This document shows, one piece after another, positions 1 to 10,181 of a DNA stretch of 64,000 bases. How positions within the stretch are numbered: the stretch's first letter is position 1; each line of letters begins with the position of its first letter. The notes below the pieces were generated by a model. The model was not told where the DNA came from. It saw only the letters and a list, made by a program, of their open reading frames with translations, and searched no databases. The stretch comes from Anoplolepis gracilipes (lineage: Eukaryota; Arthropoda; Insecta; Hymenoptera; Formicidae): NCBI RefSeq assembly GCF_047496725.1, contig NC_132979.1:11883001-11947000 (forward strand), given 5' to 3'. Made by a program: the position numbers and the translations under genes.

Positions 1-220
1 TAATAAAAAACATCAGCCTGCGATGTGTTATAATAAAGACGATTACGTTATGATACCTAATGTCGATACTTCAGTAGGTATTAATAAAAAGCTTTTACCT
101 AAGCATAAAGGGCCTTATGTTATAAAGGAAATACTAGATTATGATCGATATGTTATAGAAGATATAGAAGGATTTCAGGTCAAATGCCATACCATGGTAT
201 TATTTCTGCCGATCAAATAA
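1..220 (+). pseudogene. Gypsy-type integrase C-terminal fragment
   Basis: The reading frame enters from the left edge (codons from base 2) and ends at a stop at 218-220. It carries the basic, Gly/Pro-containing segment that ends Ty3/Gypsy integrases: a KLLPKHKGPY motif followed by a DRYVIEDIEGF strand. The integrase tail of the element at 17.5-23.3 kb has the matching KLLPKFKGPYQV and NRYVVTDVPGY, so the two are related families. The last residues (DQIRPYIPS-like) continue in another frame up to about 239, so there is a frameshift near 205-215. The polymerase and gag parts lie outside the window. The LTR at 391-595 follows directly, placing this at the 3' end of a plus-strand element. Confidence 0.85.
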
Positions 221-390
221 GACCGTATATTCCTTCATAAGTAATAAGGGAATTTGTTCCGAAACGTATAAATGTATGATTTAAGTTTGTTATTTTACTC
301 TATGCTTATATTTTATTTTTTTACTATCATTTGTGGAAATTATTTATTTTTTTTTATGTCCGAGACGGCCATAATGTCAGGCTGGCCGAC

Positions 391-595
391 TGTAGGGATT
401 TTATGTTGTAAGGGTTTTTATATATCATACGCTCCTGCTATCACGAGAGTGGGGGCGCAAGTGTGCGTCGAGAATTAGTTGTAGGAACGAAGACGCGGTG
501 GTCTGTATACTTGATAGAATAAAGAACTTCATATATATACTATTATTCTCGGCCCAAATTCTATCGAGATCTATAACTCTAGACATCTTCCTACA
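391..595 (+). repeat. 3' LTR of a Gypsy-type element (205 bp)
   Basis: It begins TGTAGG and ends CCTACA, a perfect 6-bp terminal inversion of the TG...CA type. The bases before it (GTCAGGCTGGCCGAC) resemble those before the 3' LTR of the 17.5-kb element (GTCAGAATGGCCGAAGC), so the junction is homologous. An AATAAAG polyadenylation signal lies near 519. The partner 5' LTR is outside the window, so I cannot compare the pair. Confidence 0.8.
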
Positions 596-1336
596 ATATA
601 TATATATTTTTATGTACATTTTCTTGTTATTATAAGTATTTTCTGTTCGATAACATTTATTTATTCGTAAACATATGTATCAAGTATTACTTTTCCATTC
701 AAGCATATATATTGGTTTATTTGATTACTTCTTATTGGAATAAGTATCTGCTTAATTTAAAGTTTCTTTATATTTGTTCAATTTAACGATACAGTCCAAT
801 AAATACTTCTGCATAATATTCTTATATGTTTCAAGAATAATAACTTTTATTCTGAAGTTTCTATTTACCATATTTATTATTTTTACTTGATAACGTATGT
901 TCTTTTATTTTTAATTACCTCAGCTGTGTTTGTTTATAACAATTGGTTATTTACATTGCTTATATTCTTATTTTCCCATTATTGTTTAACGGTTAGTATT
1001 TATTATTGAATCGATTAACTAGGTATCAGACTACACCTTATATCCAAAGCCAGCACCTTCGAACCTTTTTATACAGTGTTTCTCGAAAAACTTTGAAAGC
1101 ATCGCGAGAATTCGAATATAAATCTCTTTTGCAGCTTTTGCGAAAACTTTGTGGATCCGATTTGAAATTTATAATTATGCAAGCGCACGGATATAAATTG
1201 TGAAAACTTTTATTCGAATTTATTATTTAAAATTATTTTATCAACAACTTTAACAAGTAATTTACATCGCAATACTAGTCGCAATATATTTCAGCTTTAG
1301 TAATTTAAAGCTAATTTTGAGAATTTACAGAAAGCG

Positions 1337-1377
<41 letters not shown>

Positions 1378-3782
1378 AATATAGTTAAAGTGTATAATGA
1401 AATAGAAATTTTTATTTAAAATATGAAGAAAAATTTATATGGTAGATGCAGTATATTACAGATTTATTTTATAAATGCGTATATACTCTATTGATAAAAG
1501 TAATTTTTAAAATACATTCCTGACATGTAATGGAAGGAAAGTAGCTGCACCTGTTTTTCCAATAGATTTTCAAACCTGTCGAACCATTACGTAACACTAT
1601 GCAAATATTGCGCCAGTCCTTCGAGAGTAAAATGTCGAATACACGAAAGATATTTCGGTTCAGAAACAAGAGCAATGGCAGAAGCTTCTCGGAGTTATAG
1701 CGCGGAACAACTTTCGTGCTTGCAAACGACAAAGTTCGACTTTGCGATCCAAACCAATATATTACGCAAAGATATGCGTACCCCTTGGAATTTATAATGA
1801 CACGTAAGCTCACCTAGTTTCAAAGTAATAGCGCAGCAAGCATTTTATTTCGTGCCTCTCTTTCTATTATCACTTGCAAGTTTTTCGTAAATTAAGACTT
1901 TACGTAACGCGTAATTAAACTCTGTCCTATTTTCATGGCAAAGCAAATTCAAGCCTTTATCAACCGACTGTGTTACTCTCATTACAAATTGCCAGAGGAT
2001 ATAATACCTTAACTTTGAAATCTAATTCCTAAATAATGAGATTTAATTTCTAAAATAGTTTTCAGTTAAATATATATTTTACATATAATATTTACAATAT
2101 ATTATATATCGTTAATATTATATATAAAATATTTTTAATAATAATATAAAATACATATATATTAACATTAGTGACATTTTGCAACTCGACTACTTTTTCA
2201 TATTTGTTGTTTTTTTTCAACAACTAGGAACCAGAGCTTTATATCATTTAACGAAGTATAATATAAACGGTAATTAGTCTGTCACCTAATTAATACAGAA
2301 TTTAATTAACTACCTTAATTTCAACAGAAATAATGCGTTGCATATCCGTGAAAATCTGGCAAATTAATTAATGAGAATGCGAACGAGAAAATATCCAACG
2401 ATCCCTAGAACGGATGGAATTTTACAAGGGATACCTAAGTAGAGACAACGATAAGCACAAACAGATTAAAAAATAAAATCCCCCCTGACATACAGTTGCA
2501 AGCATATTGATTTTTCTACTTCGATGCAGCCATTGACCTAATGTTACCCCACGCTGTAAGCACGACCCTAACAAAGTTATTCGAAGAATAGCGGGCTTGC
2601 ACGCGGTGTAGTACACCAAGGAAATCGACGCCCATTTACCACTTCGTATTCCCCGATCATGTCCCCTATATACGTGACCTTTCTTCCCCTTGTCGCAACC
2701 AAGCATCTTAAGACACCAACAGTCCAATCCGGTCATATTTTTCCGATCTCATAATGGGTCACGCGGGTATGCGACAGCATCCCCGAGCCACGGAGATTTA
2801 CTGGGGACCATTAAATTACGACCGTCGCAGGATGATTTTCGGAATCGGTATCCCTTGAACGAGACATTGAGACTAGCCCGGTTGACCAACGACCCTGTTG
2901 ACTTTTTTTTCTATATAAGAATGTTACCCGTCGGCTTTTCGGGTCTCGCGGGATCTGACCTTCCCTTGCTGTAAATTGAAGTTTGCCTGAGAAGTATGCG
3001 TACATGTATATTTTGTCGTTCGTTGAAAATCGTATGATCATATTTTTCCGTAAAACAAAATATACGCAAAGCACAAGTTACGGCGTTTGCACTTTTAACT
3101 AAAAAGAAAACACGTAAAACTAGAATTTATAATCTTTTTTTATAATAATTGAATAAAAAAAGAGATAAATCTGTACAACTATTTATTTGAAGAAACCGTA
3201 ACAGGTTTTTAATAAATAATTTAAATATAATATTATTTTGATATTTGAAAGATCGGTCAAACGAGTTTGAAAATTATAAATTTTTAAATATTTGAATATA
3301 TATTAATATTTTTATTAATTGATATAAAAAATATATATTTAACAAAAATAAAATATTAATTTTTTTTTATCCACGTTTTATAGATCTTTTTCTATACCAG
3401 TATTCTTAGTCATTTTTCCAGTTTATAAGATTACTTTCGAGAACTGGTACGAGATGTAACTGACATTAAATTTGATATACATAGTTTAAATTTAAAATCT
3501 GTCTTACATTTTGATAAAAATTCAGATTAAATTGTACTGTCCAAATTATCAAACGCATTTCTAGTTAATTTTCTGAATATGAATTTCGAGAATATTAATA
3601 TTCGAATATGAAAGAAAATTGAATCGTACATACACGAAAAAGATAACAAACTTTTTTGTTCTCATGTCTGTTGTAATTAAATTTTTTTGCATTGTTCGCA
3701 GTGTATCTGCGGTGGTGAAATCCGTGAGTGTCGGTGCGAGAAACGATGAACGAATCGGGACGAACCGGTGCGATAATAATAA
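596..3782. other. AT-rich non-coding stretch, no gene seen
   Basis: Mostly AT-rich with many poly-A/T runs. The short ORFs (for example 1006-1203 and 1469-1813 minus) have no recognisable motif. A more GC-rich island at about 2430-2990 includes a TATA-like TATATAAG near 2913, but I could not assign it. It could be an old LTR or a regulatory segment. Confidence 0.5.
1339..1374. repeat. (AT)n microsatellite
   Basis: An uninterrupted AT dinucleotide run of 36 bp. Confidence 0.95.
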
Positions 3783-4499
3783 TGACCACATTTACACCGA
3801 ATTTGAGGTTTAGGCCGCGGCCTATACTTCAAATTCGACCTAAAATTATTTAGGCCGTCTGGTGTACACGTTTGGTAGATGACCTGACCTGAAATAAGGC
3901 GCTTACTTTTGCGGTGTAAACGCACGATGCGACCTATATTTATTTCTTGATATGATTTTCTACTGCTTTGTTGTAAAAAAAAGGTTAAACTGCTGAATTT
4001 TTAATTTCTACGCAACGTAGAAATTTTTAATATTATTAAATTTTAATATTATTAATAAATAGCAATGCTTTTACTAATATTATTAGCAATGCTTTTACTA
4101 ATATTTTTAATTTCTACGCAACGTAGAAATTTTTAATATTATTAAATTTTAATATTATTAGTAAATAGCAATGCTTTTACTAATATTATTAGCAATGCTT
4201 TTACTAATATTTTATAATTTATAATTGTTATTATATATCATATTATATATACAAATAATATTCTCGTAGATAAAATTCACGTAATATAAAAAATATAAAT
4301 ATATAAAATATATAATAAAATATATATATATATATAAAATAAAAAATAAAAACATCATAGATGACCCTGACTAGCGTGGACTAAATTCGACCCTGTCAAT
4401 TCCTAGGTCTCTTTTGGTGTAAACGATTCACGAATAGACCTACTTTGGGTCACAGCTTAGGTCAGGTCTCAATCAGGTCACTCAGTGTAAACGTGGTCA
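3783..4499. mobile_element. MITE-like element with GTGTAAACGTGGTC termini
   Basis: The left end reads TGACCACATTTACACCGA. The right end, reverse-complemented, reads TGACCACGTTTACACTGA: 18 bp with two mismatches. The motif GTGTAAAC recurs inside both ends (near 3914, 4416 and 4483) as subterminal repeats. No ORF is present, so it is non-autonomous. The flanks give a possible 3-bp AAT duplication if the ends are trimmed by one base, so the superfamily is not settled. The flanking DNA is clearly more GC-rich than the interior, as expected for an insertion. Confidence 0.75.
3996..4210. repeat. 106-bp tandem duplication inside the MITE
   Basis: The segment starting TTAATTTCTACGCAACGTAG at 4001 recurs at 4107, a period of 106 bp. 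Each unit holds a hairpin (TTTCTACG, loop CAA, CGTAGAAA) and two nested copies of a 24-bp unit containing AGCAATGCTTTTACTAATAT. Confidence 0.9.
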
Positions 4500-5648
4500 A
4501 TATGTGGACAATGAGGCCGCGAAGGAGACGAAAGTGACGACAAACGTCGACCCCATCGTGCAGAGAACGTGACAATCGGCGAAATCACCGTCGGGACAGT
4601 TTCCGCATCATCTACTCGGTGATATTGGCGGCCTGTATGACAGCGTAGGAAGCGAGGGCCGCCAAGTGTTTGCCACCAGATACAATAACCCGGCTGCTCG
4701 TGTTACAACTTTTAAAACGTCGATCTGTTCCTGGAGTGCGCAATTGCTACCGAGGAGTCCCTCAGGAACGCTTTGTCCGGCGTGATACATGCCGCTGGCG
4801 AGGAAGATAACCGTCCACTATACAACACTATACGATGCAAAAAGCAGAAATCACCGGAGAACATGTATTCCCCTTCCGCATATATAAGTAGAAACAGCTA
4901 CTGTCCGTAGATTGCAGTAACAGTGTACTAACAGAAAACAACTGTGGCTCTCAAAATAAAAAGAACAAAACACGAGAGACTATTCGGTATTCCGTGCAAA
5001 TGGTCAATGAACTGATATATTCTTAACTTTTATTTTTTTTACCCCTTAAATCACAACAGGTAGCTTCAAACTTGATTTTGAATATATCCAAAAATTTTAT
5101 AATTTAATATATATCTAAAAATGTAATTATATGTATATTTTCACATTTACAAATTCTTGAATTTAAAAGAATATATAAATATTCTGGAGAATTTTTAAGT
5201 ATATAGTTTAAATATATATATATATATATATAGTGTCAATTAAAGTAGAAAATATTTTAAATTAATTCGACTACATTAATTTCTTAAATTCTCCCATATA
5301 TTAATTTCTTTAATCTTTTATTAAATCATTTATCAATTTCTTCGATCTTACATTGAAATATTGACTTATCATATATAAATGTATTCAATTCGATCACGTT
5401 TTAAATATTACAAATTTCGTTCTATTTTTAATAACAAGAATTCTCATTGCATAAATATTTAAATATTTAAAAATAAAGGAATTATTTAATCCTTTTTTAT
5501 CGGCACATAATCGATCAAGTATTTCATATCTGATAAAAAAGTAAGCTAATGTAAGTAATAAAAAAGAATTTTAGTTTTTATTCTCATGTAAGTATATTTA
5601 AAATTTATATTAATGACTTTAAGCAAAGTATTGGGTGATTTTTTTCAG
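4500..5648. other. No gene seen; GC-rich patch then AT-rich DNA
   Basis: 4500-4830 is GC-richer but has no convincing protein. 4879-4990 has a TATATAAG box and then an AATAAA-like signal, which could be part of an old LTR, but I found no boundaries. From 5000 it is AT-rich, with a short TA run near 5213, and ends in a pyrimidine tract and AG acceptor at 5641-5648 that opens the next exon. Confidence 0.45.
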
Positions 5649-8600
5649 GAGCGCTCGTTCAATCATTGAGCGTGTATGAATTGGATCAAAAAGTGGAGGA
5701 ATTACGATGCGCGGCTTTCCCAGCGGGCTCGCAAATTAGGCATTTGCAAATATCACATTCCGCGATCCACAAAATAAGCAAGATTGCTTTCGAACGACTG
5801 AGCAAAAGCCTGGAAACCTTGGCACTCGTATCCGGCCGACTACCTCACGTACCTCAAAAGGCTATAGTTATACTACGCCTACTCAAAGAATTGGATCTGG
5901 AGGCTAATCTTGTTTACGAGCTACCTAGCTCCAGTTTCTATGGACTCTCGTTAATTAAACTGAACCTGAAAGGTAATCAAATCATGAAAATTTCGGAATA
6001 CGCCTTTGCCGGTCTCGAGACTACTTTAAAGGATTTAAATCTGGCGAAGAACAAAATCAGAGTGTTCCCTATGACCTCCTTAAGAAAATTAGAGCATCTC
6101 ATGTCCTTGAGGCTCGCGTGGAATGAGATATCTCAGCTCCCGGAGGACGGCTATTTCAGGCTAATCGCCTTAAACTTCCTCGATCTCAGTAGCAACAATT
6201 TCAAGGACATTCCGCTCAGCTTTCGCTGCTGTCCGTCCTTAAAGACACTCTCTGTTTATTACAACGCGGTCGAGTCGGTCGACAAGGATGCCTTTATATC
6301 GTTGATCGATCTCGAGTTGATAGATCTCAGCCACAACAAAATCGTGTTTGTTGATGTGGCTTCCGTGCCAATCAAAAGCTAAGGTTAATCGATCTCAGCC
6401 ACAATCACATACACTATATCCGGGGGGTATTCTCAAGGTTGCCAGAACTGAAGGAACTCTTCCTCGCGGAAAACAACATTCTTGAGATACCGGCGGAGAC
6501 GTTCGCCGGTAGTACGAGTCTCTCGGTCGTTTATCTTCAACAAAATGCCATTAGAAGGATCGATGCGCGTGGTCTGGTGACGCTTGGTCAATTAGCGCAG
6601 CTACATCTGAGCGGAAATTACATCGAGAAGGTGCCGCGTGACTTTCTCGAACATTGCGAGAATCTCTCGACGCTCTCGTTGGACGGCAACAATATCCGCG
6701 AACTCGAAGTAGGCACATTTGCCAAGGCGAAGCAGCTGCGCGAATTACGACTGCAAGATAATCAAATCACCGAGGTGAAGCGCGGCGTATTCGCGCCGTT
6801 ACAGTCGCTTTTCGAGCTGCATCTACAAAACAAAGCCATCACGGACATGGAGACCGGCGTACTGAGATCCTTGCACAGTTTGCAACACGTGAATCTGCAG
6901 AGTAATCTTCTAGCGGTGCTTGACGATGTGTTTCAAGTGTCAAACGACGTCGGTGAAAACAGCAGTAGCTCCTTGGTTTCCATTCAACTGGACAACAATG
7001 GACTCAACGTCTTATACAACGATTCGTTACGAGGTCAGGCCTCGGTCAGGATCATATGGTTCAGACACAATAGACTGACGCGTCTTCAAGCTCCATTATT
7101 TCAAGACCTGTTGCTAGTCGAGCGCCTGTATCTCACAAACAATTCCATCTCGTGGATCGAAGACACCGCCTTCAAATCGATGAAGGCTCTCAAGATCCTC
7201 GAGCTCAATATGAATCGGCTGAGTCACGTGACCGTAAAAACATTCTCGAAGCTCCACGAACTCGAGGAGCTCTATCTGCAAGACAATGGTCTACGTCACC
7301 TGGATCCTTATGCCTTGACGGCTCTTAGAAAACTGCGGGTCCTCGATCTGGCTAATAATCATCTTAACGTGTTGCACGACAATATCTTCCAGGAGGAGCT
7401 ACCAATTAAAACGCTCAACCTGAAGAATTGCAACGTCAGCGTGATCGAGAGAGGTGCCTTTCGCGGATTGAACAATCTCTACGAGCAGAATCTCGAACAC
7501 AATCATTTCACTGCCATGGCGTTAAAACGCCTAAATCAGGATTAAAAGTTTTAAGAATCTCGTACAACAATTTCAGTGAAAGCAACGAGAATTTCTTTGA
7601 CGGTTTACCGTCTCTTCAGCATCTGGCGATGGAGCCGTTGCAGATAGACATAATATCGGGACGTAAAGCCATATCCTCGAAGAATCTAAGAAAGCTATTG
7701 CTTAGTAACAATCTATTCGAGGTACTACCAGCGAAGTTGTTCTTGGGCCTGGAAGCTCTCAAGAAAGTCAAACTCGACGGCAACAGATTCAAAATAGTAC
7801 CGTACGACGTGTTCGCAAACGCTACCACGATAGAATTTCTTTCTCTAGCCAACAACAGTCTTGCTCACGTGAATATGTCGTGACTGAACGGATTGATCAG
7901 TTTACGGGAGTTCGATTTACGCGGCAATTATGGCTTCGCTGCCGTTAATTTCTCTCGTTTAATATCCGTCGACCTGAGCCACAATTATCTAAAGACTCTT
8001 TCGGCCAATTTTTTTGCGCGTTCAAATATGCTGAGGAAAATCGACCTGGCGGCTAATAAGTTCCCGGCAATATCCGTCGTAGCGCTTACGGCGCAAAATA
8101 TACCCAGTCTAGCCTGGTTGAACCTCACGGCTAATCCTCTTGTGATAATACACCAGATTAGCTTAGAGGCGAAGTTTCCGGCTCTACAAGAAATTCATAT
8201 CTCCGGGACAAATTTTGCTAAAGTTACTAGCCAGGACTTTAAGGCATTTCCCGCATTAATGCATCTCTTTATGGGTAGCAATATGATAGTCTGGGTGTCG
8301 CCCAGCGCGTTTCGAAATCTTACGAATTTATTGACATTGGATAGATCCAAGATTAGAAGACTTAGAAGTGTCAACAAGCTTAAGCTGCTGCCGCAGGAAA
8401 GCCTGAGGGGACTGGAACACCTCAGACTTCTGAATCTCATGCACAATCATTTGAAAAAGCTCAAAGACTTTCCGCCTAACCTAAAGGCTTTGCAAGTACT
8501 CGATCTCTCGTACAATCAGAGAAGCGGAGTGGGAAGGAGCATCGTTTCAGCATCTGGAGAGTCTAGCCGAACTGCACCTCTATGGAAATTGGATATCATC

Positions 8601-8731
8601 CATCTCGCCGGACGCATTCAAGCCGCTGAAAAAGCTCAGGATTTTAGATCTAAGTAAAAATTACTTAGCAAACTTACCACTGAATGCCTTTCGACCTCTC
8701 GAAACGTAAATACGGAGTTTACGGGCCGAGG
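5649..8731 (+). pseudogene. LRR-FN3 membrane protein, exon with leucine-rich repeats (broken)
   Basis: A long exon, preceded by TTTTTTTCAG and ending in G|GTAAGT. It encodes roughly 40 leucine-rich repeats (LxxLxLxxNxI type), the architecture of large insect adhesion receptors such as chaoptin and artichoke. I cannot choose between those families and give no symbol. The frame is broken: a 1-bp shift near 6380, another near 7534, an in-frame TGA at 7881, a third shift near 8515, and TAA at 8707 in the final repeat. Each break leaves good LRR sequence on both sides in a new frame, so this is one decayed coding exon. The first in-frame residues here are not a protein start; upstream exons with the signal peptide are not recognisable. 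Sequencing error could explain single-base shifts but hardly the stops plus those in exons 2 and 3. Confidence 0.85.
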
Positions 8732-9548
8732 GTAAGTACGATTTATTACTTTATTTATGTGCCGCGAGCGATTTTAATCCGTTACTTTTGTGAAACTCTA
8801 CCTTACGGTGACCTTTTAATTATCAAAGATAATTACAAAAAATTATATACAGTATTTTTAAAATGTATAAGATGTATTTTCTTTTATGTACAATATATAA
8901 TTTTTATTTTCTTATTTTTTAGAAGATAACGTGAAGGCAAGTTTTTCGACATTTAAAATATTTGCATACATATTTTGAGATTGTGTTATATAACTGTTTC
9001 TTGATTTAACACGAAAAAGTTTCTTTACGTTCAACAATATTATTCATGTATGCCACATGTGCCATTCACATGGATCATGTTATCTTTTACTCGACAATAG
9101 CAATCACAGCCGGTAAGATGATTGGTTGTATGCAAAATTTTCCGATGTGTTTTCGCATGCGAGCGAGTTTGATTCGGTTGAAAATAATCGCGCAGGTAGT
9201 TATATTCGTGGAACTCCTCGATGTCGAGGATACGATAAGAACACACAAAGCCACGTTACAAAACGTCCTAAAGACGTCGTAGAGACAACTATAACATCGC
9301 GGTATAATTCACATTGTAATAAAAGTCGGGATATTTACGGCAAATTCCAATGTTTAATCTTTATAACCATCAAAACTCTCGTGACTAACTTTTTGAAAAA
9401 CTTTTTTTTTTTTAAATCCCAGATATACTCGCGCTAACGATCGCTTATACAAGACTGTAATATGCCACTTGTAGACATCGTAAAACTCTCATTTCCAAGA
9501 TAATTATGGTCATATTATATATGATTATATGGTTAAATTCGCGTATAG
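8732..9548 (+). other. Intron of the LRR-FN3 gene
   Basis: It starts GTAAGT at 8732 and ends TATAG at 9548. Joining G (8731) to AA (9549-9550) rebuilds a GAA codon, so the phase is right. The interior is AT-rich with no other feature. Confidence 0.8.
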
Positions 9549-9878
9549 AAAATCCGCTGCATTGCGACTGCGACTCCCAGGAAATGTGGGAATGACTGCG
9601 CGATCATCAGAAGCTGCGGGATGGGCCGGAATCGTGGTGGCGGACTAAGAATGAACGACGTGGACAGTGATCTGTTGAGATGCAAGCAGCCGCCGGAGCT
9701 ACGTGGACTTGTATTCTTGGATTTGGACCCGCGCGCCTTCTGCTCCGCGCCTTTGATATTGAAATTGGCGATTCAGGACATGCAGCCATTCTCCGTACTG
9801 GTGTCGTGGCAGAGCAGGAATCACTCCAGCTTGCGCGGCTATCAGGTGGCCTATTATGCCCTGGACAATGTTGACAAG
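9549..9878 (+). pseudogene. LRR-FN3 membrane protein, exon with LRRCT and FN3 start (broken)
   Basis: It opens with NPLHCDCDSQEMWE, the cysteine-rich cap (LRRCT) that closes an LRR domain, then meets TGA at 9593-9595 where Trp is expected. After a frameshift near 9610-9620 the cap continues (LLRCKQPPELRG, then AFCS) and runs into a fibronectin III domain (SVLVSWQSRNHSSLRGYQVAYY). The exon ends AAG|GTACTA at 9878 in phase 0. The next recognisable piece is 3.5 kb downstream across an intron that carries the LINE at 10182-13022. Confidence 0.8.
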
Positions 9879-10167
9879 GTACTAGAATACGCAGACATTC
9901 TCTCTCATTATGTATCGCAGCGATGCCGTCGCTAAAAAGCGAACGTGAGGTTTAAAGCGGAAGAGGGAGGCATAAATCGAGAGGGTGGAACGAGTGCGTG
10001 TAAAGTGTAAAATGGCTTGATTCAATCGATAGTAAAAGCCTGGATGCTCTCTCGCTCTCCGCCTCCATCGACGAGGCTCTAACTTATCCCTTGCAAAAAA
10101 GTGTCGTCACACCGTCCTGGCTGATCGATCGCGCGCGCGCGCGACCGTGCAAAAAACTGGCGCAACG

Positions 10168-10181
10168 TTTCGGATTAAGTA
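10168..10181. repeat. Target-site duplication, left copy
   Basis: TTTCGGATTAAGTA, identical to 13023-13036. The last bases merge with the AGT-repeat tail of the inserted element. Confidence 0.9.

Noticed and set aside
1030..1060. tRNA B-box-like GGTTCGAAGG on the minus strand
   Set aside because: No A box or cloverleaf can be drawn around it.
1469..1813. 114-codon minus-strand ORF
   Set aside because: No recognisable motif, no splice or promoter context, AT-rich surroundings; likely chance.
3996..4210. CRISPR-like repeats with palindromes
   Set aside because: Only two units, AT-rich repeats nested in a MITE of a eukaryotic genome, no spacers.
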